Shown: positions 51,266 through 58,475 of the stretch, one piece after another
How positions within the stretch are numbered: the stretch's first letter is position 1
Layout: each line of letters opens with the position of its first letter
NCBI GenBank assembly: GCA_964402505.1
Contig: CAYOCP010000020.1
Location: 17,254-81,253 of the forward strand
Length of the DNA: 64,000 nt
Direction: 5' to 3'
From: SLRI01 sp964402505
GTDB taxonomy: Bacteria > Pseudomonadota > Alphaproteobacteria > Geminicoccales > Geminicoccaceae
Made by a program: the position numbers and the translations under genes
Notes under the pieces: model-generated
What the model was told of the DNA's origin: nothing
The model's database searches: none
What the model saw: only the letters and a program-made list of their open reading frames with translations

Positions 51266-54187
51266 TCAGGCCGCCTCGATGCGGCAGAGCGTGGCCTTGC
51301 CCTCGTGCATCGCGGTCACGGGGTCATAGCCGTAGGACGTGCAGGCATTGGCGCTGTCGCCGAGCACGATCGGATCGGCCCCCTCGGGATACTTGGCGCG
51401 CTGGCTCATCCCCTCCCAGAACCCGGCGAAGTGGAAGGGCATGAAGGCCACCCCCTCGCCCACCCGGTTGGTGACGAGGGCCTTGACCCGGACCTTGCCC
51501 TGGGAGGGACCGTAGACCCAGACCATGCCGCCGTCCTTGACACCGAGCCGCGCCGCGTCGGCCCTGTTGACCTCGACGAACATCGACTGCTGCAACTCGG
51601 CCAGCCAACGGTTCGAGCGCGTCTCCTCGCCGCCGCCCTCGTACTCGACCAGCCGGCCCGAGGTCAAAATCAGCGGATAGGTCTCGAACGCCTTGTCCTG
51701 CACCGCCTGCTGCTGGATGGTGTGGCCGATATTCGTGACACGGAAGTCGCGCTTGTCCTCGTAGGTCTGGTACTCGGCGACGAGATCGGGCCGCGGGCTG
51801 AAGATCGGCTCGCGATGGACGGGCACCGGGTCCGGCAGGTTCCAGGCGACCGCCCGCGCCTTGGCGTTGCCGTAGGGCACGCAGCCATGCGCCATCGAGA
51901 CGCGCTGGATGCCGCCCGAGAGATCGATCGACCAGGAGACGCTGTCCGGATCGTCGCCGCCGATCCTCTGGATGGTGGCGAGCTCGTCGGCGGTGAGGTC
52001 GCCGTCCCAACCCAGCGTCTTGAGGATGCCGTAGGTGAACTCGGGATAGCCGTCCTCGATCTCCGAGCCCTTGGACCAGCTCCCCTCGGCGAGCAGCGTC
52101 TCGCCGTCGCGCTCGACGCCGAAGCGGGCGCGAAACGTGCCGCCGCCATCCATGACGTGCTTGCTCGTGTCGTAGAGCACGTGGGTGCCGGTGTGCTTGA
52201 TCTCGGGCGTGCCGAAGCACGGCCAGGGCAGGCCGTAGACCTCGCCCTCGACCGGTGTGCCGGGCTTGCCGCGCAGGCTCACCATCTCGAAATCGCCCTG
52301 GTGCTCCATGTGCTGCTTGAGCCGCTCCGGCGATTGGCCGGTATAGCCGATCGACCAGGAGCCGCGGTTGATCTCCCGAAGAATGTCCTCCGCCAGGACC
52401 CGCTTGCCCTCGACCTTGATGTGCTTGAACATCGGCTCGACGATGCCGAGCCGCTCCGAGAGCAGGTACATGGCGTCGTAGTCGTTCTTCGATTCGAACA
52501 GCGGCTCGACGATCTGCGTCCCCCACTGCAGCGAGCGGTTGGAGGCGGTGCGCGAGCCCGAGCATTCGAACTGCGTGCAGATCGGCAGAAGATACGTGCC
52601 GTCCTTGCGCTCGGAGACCACGGCGAAGGTGGTCGGGTGCGGGTCCGCCACGACCAGGAGCTCGAGCGCCTCGAGCCCGGCCCGCATCTCCGGCATGCGC
52701 GGCACCGTGTTGCCGCCATGACCGAAGACCACCATGCCGCGGAGCTTGTCCGGCTGGTCCACCTCGTCCGGCTCGGCCAGGGCCGCATCGAACCAGCGGG
52801 TGGTCGGAATGCCCTTGGCCTCCATCAGCTTCTGCTTGTCCTCGACCGCCATGCCGGCCGTGCCGAAACGGTCGCGGACCCACTCGTAGTCGAGGTCCCA
52901 GACCCGGCACCAGTGCCGCCAGGCCCGCTCCGAAAGCCCGTAATAGGCCGGCAGCGAGGTGACATCGAGGCCGAGATCGGTGGCACCCTGCACGTTGCAG
53001 TGGCCGCGGAAGATGTTGGCGCCGCCGCCCTCGATGCCGATATTGCCGAGGGCGAGCTGCAGCACCGAGAGGGCGCGCACGTTGGCCGTGCCGACCGAGT
53101 GCTGGGTGATGCCCATGCACCAGATCAGGGTCGAGGGCTTCTGCGTCGCCATGATCCGGGCGACCTCCTCGACCTGCGCGCCCGGCACGCCGGTCACCCG
53201 CTCGACCTCGGCCGGATGCCATTTCGCCACCTCGGCGCGGATCTCGTCCATGCCGTAGACCCGCTGGGCGATGTACTCCTTGTCCTCGAGCTCGTTCTCG
53301 AAGATGTGCCAGAGCATGCCCCAGACGAGCGGGATGTCGGTGCCCGGCCGCTGCCGGACGTAATGGGTCGCGTGCGCCGCCGTGCGGGTGAAGCGCGGAT
53401 CACAGACGATGAGCGGCGCGTTGTTCAGCTCCTTGCCGCGGAGCACGTGCTGCAGCGAGACCGGGTGCGCCTCGGCCGGGTTGCCGCCGATGATCAGGAT
53501 CGCCTTGGAATTGGCGATGTCGTTGTAGGAATTGGTCATCGCCCCGTAGCCCCAGGTGTTGGCGACACCCGCGACCGTGGTCGAATGGCAGATCCGCGCC
53601 TGGTGGTCGACCGAGTTGGTGCCCCAGATCGCGGCGAGCTTGCGGAAGAGGTAGGAGCCCTCGTTCGAGAACTTGGCCGAGCCCAGCCAGAAGACGCTGT
53701 CCGGCCCCGACTTCTCCCGGAGCTCCAGGAGCTTCTCGCCGATCTCGTCGATCGCCTGCTCCCAGGTCAGCCGCTGCCACTCGCCGCCGGCGAGCTTCAT
53801 CGGGTATTTCAGCCGCCGGTCGCCATGCGCGATCTCGCGCACCGAGGCACCCTTGGCGCAATGCGCGCCGCGATTGATGGGGCTCGCCCAGGTCGGCTCC
53901 TGCCCGGTCCAGACCCCGTTCTGCACCTCGGCCGTCACCGTGCAGCCGACCGAGCAGTGGGTGCAGATGTTCTTCTTGATCTCCACGGGGACGCCCGGCT
54001 GCATCGGCCCGGCCTCCGCCTTCCGCACCGTGGCGAGCGGCAGGCCGCCCAGAGCCGCGAGGCCGCCCGCGGCGATGCCGGACCGCTTCAGGAACGCGCG
54101 GCGATCGACGGTCGCGGAACCGGCCGCGGCCAGCATCCCGCCCAAACCCCTACCCGTCGACACACCGGCACGACGCTTCTGCAACAT
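51266..54187 (-). CDS. Formate dehydrogenase alpha subunit, Tat-exported, Cys-type
   Basis: 973 residues. Twin-Arg signal DRRAFLKRSG at 28-37, then AAGGLAALGG. A 4Fe-4S cluster is bound by Cys75, 78, 82 and 110. The metal ligand is Cys200, followed by His201 (HQARICHSTT), so the enzyme uses cysteine where E. coli FdnG has selenocysteine. The long molybdopterin region has GGNPAEAHPVSLQHVL and NRWLAELQ, and the C-terminal domain is intact. It oxidises formate to CO2 at a Mo- or W-bis-MGD site in the periplasm. FolD (31 kb) is the only other one-carbon gene seen. Confidence 0.93.
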   Translation of the reverse strand: MLQKRRAGVSTGRGLGGMLAAAGSATVDRRAFLKRSGIAAGGLAALGGLPLATVRKAEAGPMQPGVPVEIKKNICTHCSVGCTVTAEVQNGVWTGQEPTWASPINRGAHCAKGASVREIAHGDRRLKYPMKLAGGEWQRLTWEQAIDEIGEKLLELREKSGPDSVFWLGSAKFSNEGSYLFRKLAAIWGTNSVDHQARICHSTTVAGVANTWGYGAMTNSYNDIANSKAILIIGGNPAEAHPVSLQHVLRGKELNNAPLIVCDPRFTRTAAHATHYVRQRPGTDIPLVWGMLWHIFENELEDKEYIAQRVYGMDEIRAEVAKWHPAEVERVTGVPGAQVEEVARIMATQKPSTLIWCMGITQHSVGTANVRALSVLQLALGNIGIEGGGANIFRGHCNVQGATDLGLDVTSLPAYYGLSERAWRHWCRVWDLDYEWVRDRFGTAGMAVEDKQKLMEAKGIPTTRWFDAALAEPDEVDQPDKLRGMVVFGHGGNTVPRMPEMRAGLEALELLVVADPHPTTFAVVSERKDGTYLLPICTQFECSGSRTASNRSLQWGTQIVEPLFESKNDYDAMYLLSERLGIVEPMFKHIKVEGKRVLAEDILREINRGSWSIGYTGQSPERLKQHMEHQGDFEMVSLRGKPGTPVEGEVYGLPWPCFGTPEIKHTGTHVLYDTSKHVMDGGGTFRARFGVERDGETLLAEGSWSKGSEIEDGYPEFTYGILKTLGWDGDLTADELATIQRIGGDDPDSVSWSIDLSGGIQRVSMAHGCVPYGNAKARAVAWNLPDPVPVHREPIFSPRPDLVAEYQTYEDKRDFRVTNIGHTIQQQAVQDKAFETYPLILTSGRLVEYEGGGEETRSNRWLAELQQSMFVEVNRADAARLGVKDGGMVWVYGPSQGKVRVKALVTNRVGEGVAFMPFHFAGFWEGMSQRAKYPEGADPIVLGDSANACTSYGYDPVTAMHEGKATLCRIEAA

Positions 54188-54214
54188 GGCTTGGTCTCCT
54201 CGTCAGTACCGGCG

Positions 54215-54430
54215 TCAGTACCGGGCGCTCTCGTAGAAGCTCTTGACGTCATCGGTTTCCCGGTAGCGGGCCTTCCGCTCCTCCTCGGCCGATTCCGCCG
54301 CCTGCGCCCCTCCGGCGAGCACGGCCGGCACGAGCAGCGCCGCGCCCGCGGCACCGCCGGCCGCCGCCTTGAAGAAGCCGCGCCTCGCCGGCGAGACGGG
54401 GGTGATTCTTCCTTTCGGGGTCTGGGTCAT
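54215..54430 (-). CDS. Formate dehydrogenase region Tat-target small protein
   Basis: 71 residues from the ATG at 54430. It has a twin-Arg signal (PARRGFFKAAAGGAAGAALL) and a signal-peptidase site after AQA, leaving about 25 charged residues (EEERKARYRETDDVKSFYESARY). This matches the short 'formate dehydrogenase region TAT target' family, nearly always found just before the alpha subunit gene. The conserved RYRET.HVK.FY tail is present. Its function is unknown; a role in assembly or export of the alpha subunit is inferred from context. Confidence 0.85.
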   Translation of the reverse strand: MTQTPKGRITPVSPARRGFFKAAAGGAAGAALLVPAVLAGGAQAAESAEEERKARYRETDDVKSFYESARY

Positions 54431-54462
54431 GGACGGTCTCCCTCGCGGGCGCCGGGCGGGCA

Positions 54463-55068
54463 TCAAGCCGCCAGCGCGTAGGCTGTGGTCTCGATCTCGA
54501 TCAGCTGGCGGCCGAGCGTGCCGACCGGGCGGTAGAAGACGGCAGCCTCGGCAGCCTCGAGATCGGTGAAGAAACGCTCCGCCCAAGGTGCGATGTGCCG
54601 CTCGAAGAAGCGCCGCTGTCCCGCCGCATCGACGGCGAAATCGCCGGCGATCAGCCCGGCCATCGTCTCGGCCAGCGACGCCATGTGGTCCTCGGGCTCG
54701 GCGAGGCCCGGTGCCCGGGCGATGCCGAGCGCGGCCATGTCGCCGCGCAGGAGAGCCAGCGGCTTCTCGTGCAGAAAACCGGTGAGATAGTAGGAGGCGT
54801 AGGGCACGAGCTCGCCCCGGGCGAGTCCGATGAAGAGATCGTGATGCTCGCGCGCGAGCCTTGTCGGATCGGCCGTGCGGGCCAGGGTCGCGAGCTCCGA
54901 GAGCGCCGTGCCCAGGGGCGAGCCATCGCCCTCGAGGCCAGCGATCAGCCGCAGCGCCGCCGCATCGGGCGCCGCGCGCAGGCAGAGGCCCATGAGCTGC
55001 CAGAGCCGGGCGCGTGCCAGCTCCACGTCGCCCTCCGCCTCGCTCGCCCGGTTGCCGGTGCCGGCCAT
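54463..55068 (-). CDS. TorD-family molybdoenzyme chaperone
   Basis: 201 residues from the ATG at 55068, with GGGGAGGTCG upstream. All-helical TorD/DmsD fold: LWQLMGLCLRAAP, the LAREHHDLFIGLARGELVPYASYYLTGFLHEKPLALLRGDMAALGI block with its conserved E..DLF.G...VPY.S.Y, and HIAPWAERFF near the end. Such chaperones bind the Tat signal of the alpha subunit and hold it until the molybdenum cofactor is in. A plausible promoter lies just upstream at 55137-55164. Confidence 0.88.
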   Translation of the reverse strand: MAGTGNRASEAEGDVELARARLWQLMGLCLRAAPDAAALRLIAGLEGDGSPLGTALSELATLARTADPTRLAREHHDLFIGLARGELVPYASYYLTGFLHEKPLALLRGDMAALGIARAPGLAEPEDHMASLAETMAGLIAGDFAVDAAGQRRFFERHIAPWAERFFTDLEAAEAAVFYRPVGTLGRQLIEIETTAYALAA

Positions 55069-55136
55069 CGACCTCCCCAACGGCCGCGTCGCCGGTCATC
55101 GGCCGGCCATGCAGCCTGGAATCACTCCAGACGGGA

Positions 55137-55164
55137 AGTCTAGCCCGAAGGCCGGAAGTGGCAA
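55137..55164 (-). promoter_or_regulatory. Candidate sigma-70 promoter for torD-like and fdh structural genes
   Basis: Minus strand TTGCCA (55159-55164), a 16-bp spacer and TAGACT (55137-55142) lie in the 113-bp gap between the DUF3306 and TorD-like genes, the longest gap in the cluster. It would let the structural genes be expressed apart from the accessory genes upstream. Confidence 0.35.
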
Positions 55165-55181
55165 GCCGAAAAGACCCCGCC

Positions 55182-55730
55182 TCAGCGTGGCATCGCACCG
55201 CCATGCCGCCGGCGGGCGGGGGGCTCCGGCTCGGCGGCCTCGGCCTCCGCTGCGGCCGGCTGCGGCAACGAAGGCTCCGCCGCCGCCACGCGGACGGGGG
55301 GCGGCACCGGCTCGCCAGGCCGAATCTCCGGTGCGGCCGGCTCCTCCCGCGCCGCCGCCGGCTCTCGAACCCGTGCCAGCAGCCGCCCTGCCGCCTTGCG
55401 CACATCGTCGCCGGGTGCCAGCGCCCCGTAGCCCGGAGCGTTGAAATCCCAGTCGTAGTCGGCGACCTCGCGAAACCGGGCGATCTTCGGATCGGCGGTC
55501 CAGATGCGCCGGAGCGCGGCCCGGCGCAGCGCCTCGGGAACCCCCTTCTGCAGAAAGGCGGCGACGTCGCTGCCAGGTCCCAGGCTCTCGATCGGCGGCA
55601 GGCTCGCCGGGTCGATCGCCGCCTCCGGCTCCGCCGCTTTCGGCACCGCCTCGACCGGCGGTCCTTCGCTTCGGGCCGCCCGCTTGCGCCTCGACCAGCG
55701 GGCGAGGAACGCTCTCTCTTCCTCAGCCAT
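55182..55730 (-). CDS. DUF3306 protein of the formate dehydrogenase cluster
   Basis: 182 residues from the ATG at 55730, overlapping the DUF3305 stop by 8 nt. The N-terminal FLARWSRRK followed by a long Ala/Pro/Glu-rich spacer, then SLGPGSDVAAFLQKGVPEALRRAALRRIWTADPKIARFREVADYDWDFNAPGYG, is the DUF3306 pattern; DYDWDFNAPGYG is the most conserved part. The C-terminal 70 residues are low-complexity Pro/Ala/Glu. Soluble, with no cofactor motif. DUF3306 and DUF3305 almost always occur together beside this formate dehydrogenase type, so they are assumed to help assemble it; the mechanism is unknown. Confidence 0.8.
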   Translation of the reverse strand: MAEEERAFLARWSRRKRAARSEGPPVEAVPKAAEPEAAIDPASLPPIESLGPGSDVAAFLQKGVPEALRRAALRRIWTADPKIARFREVADYDWDFNAPGYGALAPGDDVRKAAGRLLARVREPAAAREEPAAPEIRPGEPVPPPVRVAAAEPSLPQPAAAEAEAAEPEPPARRRHGGAMPR

Positions 55731-56220
55731 CAGGTTTCCTTCCGCTGCGTCCTCGCGGCGCCGACGCCAGCGCCTCGGGATCGGCGCGATCGCGCCGCCG
55801 CTTGATCCTGGGCCGCTCGACGTGGTGCCGGGCGACGAAGGGCTCGAGCCAGGCGCGCACCGCCTGCGGCATCTCGACCATCTCGACGAGATCGTCGCCG
55901 GTATCCGCATGCGCCTGCGCCTCGCCGGCGTCGACCGTGGCCATGAGCAACCGCCAGCCGGGTGCTGTCGCCGCCCGGCGCAAGACCACCCAGACGGCGG
56001 GCATGGCAGCACCGAGATTGTGCACGAGCGCCTCGGTCTCGCCCGAGTAGACGACGAGCTCCGCCGTTCCGGCGAAGAAGCGCGTGGCCCCCCCGGCCTC
56101 GGCGAGCACCGTCCAGGGCGGCGTCGCCGGGGCTCCCGGCAGCACCTCGACCGCCCGCCAGACATGGCTGGCCCAGCGCGAGCGCGCCGGCCGCCGCTCG
56201 ACGATCACCGCCACGCTCAT
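55723..56220 (-). CDS. DUF3305 protein of the formate dehydrogenase cluster
   Basis: 165 residues from the ATG at 56220. The family landmarks are SVAVIVERRPARSRWASHVWRAVEVLPG at the start, then FFAGTAELVVYSGETEALVHNLGAAMPAVWVVLRR, and VEMPQAVRAWLEPFVARHH followed by a basic tail (RPRIKRRRDRA). All-soluble, mixed alpha/beta by eye, no cofactor-binding Cys. It is encoded directly before DUF3306 with an 8-nt overlap, so the two are made together and may form a complex. Function unknown; a maturation role is inferred from the neighbourhood. Confidence 0.8.
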   Translation of the reverse strand: MSVAVIVERRPARSRWASHVWRAVEVLPGAPATPPWTVLAEAGGATRFFAGTAELVVYSGETEALVHNLGAAMPAVWVVLRRAATAPGWRLLMATVDAGEAQAHADTGDDLVEMVEMPQAVRAWLEPFVARHHVERPRIKRRRDRADPEALASAPRGRSGRKPDG

Positions 56221-56246
56221 CCGCTGCGCGACCAACGCTCTCCCTC

Positions 56247-57269
56247 TCAGCTCGCCCGGTCCTGCCGCAACGGCAGGCCGAGCAGGAGGTTCTGCGGCTT
56301 CAGCCGCAGCCGGTTCTCCCTGTCCATCGCCATGGCCAGGTAGACCGGCCGGCCGGCGACGCGCTCCAGCATGGCCGAGGGATCGCGGAACTCCAGCCGA
56401 AAAAGCCCGAGGATCCGCGCGAGGTCGGCCTGCGCCACCGCCTCGCCCTGCCACATGGCATTGAGAATGACGGTGGCCTCGGCGTCCAGCCCGACATGCC
56501 AGGCCCAATTCCGGTCGCGGACCGTCTGCACCGGCTGCAAGCGGATGGCGAGGTCGAGGAAATGCGCGACCCAGCGCTCGAGCACCCGCGCCAGCGCATC
56601 GGACCCGGGCCGGGTGAAGGCGATATCCAGAACCATGTCGAAGCGCTCGCTCCGGCCGGCGTAGCTCGCGGCATTGGCCTCGCGCAGGACGTCGAGCTCG
56701 ACACTCTTCGGCACCGTGCCGGCCTGCACCAGAAGCTGGCCGAGCCCGCCGAGCCCGCCGGTCGCCGCCGCCTGCTCCACCGTCTCCTCGTCGGCCAGCA
56801 GGATGCCGCCCTCGGTGATGCTCACCTTCTGCGGCCGGAACAGGCATTCCGCCGCGCGCCAGCGAAAGGCATCGGTTTCGCCCTCGAGCAGGTGGCGCAG
56901 GATGACGTGCGCCAACTGGTCGACGAAGAGCGGCGGCACCGTCGGCCCCTCGCCCCTGACCAGCCCGAGATAGGCGGATTCGAGGCTCGGCCGGTCCAGG
57001 AGGAAATCGCGGAAGCCGAGCCAGACCCGCCAGTTGGCCAAAGCGTCCGGATCGACCAGACGGGCGAGGCTCGCCGCCTCCACCGGCAGCAGCGGATCCG
57101 CCAGCAGCCGCCGGTGCAGCTCCCGCTCGGCCTCGCAGGATTCCTCGATCGGCGCCAGCTCTGGGCGGGCGAGGTAGGCCTTGAGAAAGCTCGGCGTGAC
57201 CTCGAGACCTCCTCCCTCGGCCGGGTCGAGCAGCTCCAGCCCGGCGCTGGCCCAGATGGCGTCGCTCAT
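56247..57269 (-). CDS. DUF6352 protein of the formate dehydrogenase cluster
   Basis: 340 residues from the ATG at 57269, overlapping the DUF6505 stop (ATGA). I recognise it as the DUF6352 family: DAIWASAGLELLD, VTPSFLKAYLARPEL, CEAERELHRRLLADPLLPV, FDMVLDIAFTRPGSDALARVLERWVAHFL, VGLDAEATVILNAMWQGE. No catalytic motif or cofactor site is evident. The domain repeatedly precedes DUF3305/DUF3306 in similar clusters, which suggests a structural or chaperone-like role in the same pathway. That role is inference. Confidence 0.7.
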   Translation of the reverse strand: MSDAIWASAGLELLDPAEGGGLEVTPSFLKAYLARPELAPIEESCEAERELHRRLLADPLLPVEAASLARLVDPDALANWRVWLGFRDFLLDRPSLESAYLGLVRGEGPTVPPLFVDQLAHVILRHLLEGETDAFRWRAAECLFRPQKVSITEGGILLADEETVEQAAATGGLGGLGQLLVQAGTVPKSVELDVLREANAASYAGRSERFDMVLDIAFTRPGSDALARVLERWVAHFLDLAIRLQPVQTVRDRNWAWHVGLDAEATVILNAMWQGEAVAQADLARILGLFRLEFRDPSAMLERVAGRPVYLAMAMDRENRLRLKPQNLLLGLPLRQDRAS

Positions 57270-57760
57270 CCGCCGTCGTTCTCGAGCACGGTGTCCCAGG
57301 CCCGGCCGTGCACGCCGGCCCTGCGATCGATCACCCGAAAGCTCTCGCGAATACCGCCATCGCCGTCGACGCTCCGCACGATGGCGAGGAGCGTGCCCGC
57401 CGGGTGGTCGCGACAGAGGCCCTGCATGAGGCGGACCTCCTCGCGCGCCACCGGCCGGGCCTCCTCGAGATCGGGCGCACCGTGCGCCGCGACGAAGAGC
57501 CGGGCCAGCCGCTCGATGATCTCGTCGATGATCGCGGCATCGGCCGTGGCGACCACCACGAAGGTCGACCAGCCCAGGGATTCGGTGCCGAGAAAGCCCG
57601 AGACGAAGGCCTGCCGCCGCTTGCCGGTGAGCTGCGTCGGGTCGGTGTCGAGAAAGGCGAAGCCGCCGGCCACCGCCCATTCGCCGGACTCGGCGGCACG
57701 CTCGAAGACCGCCTCGTCCGAGGCGTCGAGCCGGATCGTGCGGGGCAGCTTCAAGGACAT
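57266..57760 (-). CDS. DUF6505 protein of the formate dehydrogenase cluster
   Basis: 164 residues from the ATG at 57760. It matches the DUF6505 pattern: KLPRTIRLDASDEAVFERAAESGEWAVAGGFAF, QAFVSGFLGTESLGWSTFVVVA, LARLFVAAHGAPDLEEARPVAREEV, and CRDHPAGTLLAIVRS. Soluble, probably alpha/beta, no known active site. Its stop overlaps DUF6352 (4 nt) and its start overlaps the ligase-fold gene (10 nt), so these three are translationally linked. Role unknown. Confidence 0.7.
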   Translation of the reverse strand: MSLKLPRTIRLDASDEAVFERAAESGEWAVAGGFAFLDTDPTQLTGKRRQAFVSGFLGTESLGWSTFVVVATADAAIIDEIIERLARLFVAAHGAPDLEEARPVAREEVRLMQGLCRDHPAGTLLAIVRSVDGDGGIRESFRVIDRRAGVHGRAWDTVLENDGG

Positions 57761-58437
57761 GGGACCGGCCGTCCATCCAGGTCGGGCTCGACCGGATCGA
57801 AAGTCAGAGGATCGAGACGCGCCCCCGCCGGCAATCCCAGACGCCTTTCGAAGGCCGCGGCCACGGGCGCCGCCCCCTCCTCCATCCAGCGATGGGTCCA
57901 GTGAAGGAAATGCCGGGCGAAGCTCTCGACGATGTCCACGACCTCGAGATCGCCGAAGCCCTCCTCGTGGAGGGCCGTGATCTCCGGCGTCGTGCCGGGC
58001 TCGTCGGCGCCGGGCGGCAGCCGCAGGCGAACCCGCACGCCGACGACGGCCCAGTCGGGCACGTCGTCCGCCGCGCGCGTCGGCGCCAGCGCGAGCCGTG
58101 CGCGCCCGGCCTCCGCACCGTCCACCATGAGCCGGTCCGGCCAGGCGAACACCACGTCCTTCAGGGGCGGACCCAGGGCCGTCAGCGCGTCCGCCATGGC
58201 GAGCATCGCCAGCGGCAGCGCCGCCCGGCACTCCACCGAAGGCCGGTCGGGAGCGAGCACGAGGGCCAGATCGCAAAGGGCCGCATCGTCGGCGATCAGG
58301 AGCGTGCCGGGTCCGGCACCCGCTGCCGCCGCGACCTCTGCCGCGGCCGGAATGTCGCCCCTTCGCCACGCCGCCTCGAAAGGCGGCGGCAGGTCCAGGA
58401 CGGATCGAGGATTGCCGGCCATGCGCATAAGAGTCAT
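57751..58437 (-). CDS. Degenerate biotin/lipoate-ligase-fold protein
   Basis: 228 residues (222 from an internal ATG at 58422). The fold is that of BirA/LplA ligases: LALVLAPDRPSVECRAALPLAMLAMADAL corresponds to the helix after the nucleotide loop, VVFAWPDRLMVDGAEAGRARLAL to the WPND...K.xG strand pair, and WAVVGVRVRLRLP to the VIGxGIN strand. The GRGRRG adenylate loop is missing and the catalytic Lys of the K-x-x-G motif is replaced (GAEAG). So it probably lacks ligase activity and may be a binding or scaffold protein. It is the first gene of the accessory operon, 38 bp from the divergent ferredoxin. Confidence 0.7.
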   Translation of the reverse strand: MTLMRMAGNPRSVLDLPPPFEAAWRRGDIPAAAEVAAAAGAGPGTLLIADDAALCDLALVLAPDRPSVECRAALPLAMLAMADALTALGPPLKDVVFAWPDRLMVDGAEAGRARLALAPTRAADDVPDWAVVGVRVRLRLPPGADEPGTTPEITALHEEGFGDLEVVDIVESFARHFLHWTHRWMEEGAAPVAAAFERRLGLPAGARLDPLTFDPVEPDLDGRPVPCP

Positions 58438-58475
58438 GTAGTGCGTTTGGCGTCTGGACGAAACGGGAGAGGTCG

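Noticed and set aside
51266..54187. Selenocysteine in the formate dehydrogenase
   Set aside because: The metal-ligand position is a normal Cys codon (Cys200) and no in-frame TGA interrupts the gene.
51305..54481. A very long open frame on the plus strand across the formate dehydrogenase alpha gene
   Set aside because: Its product is Arg/Asp/His/Leu-rich low-complexity sequence without any domain. It mirrors the codon bias of the real minus-strand gene, whose motifs and ribosome site are clear.
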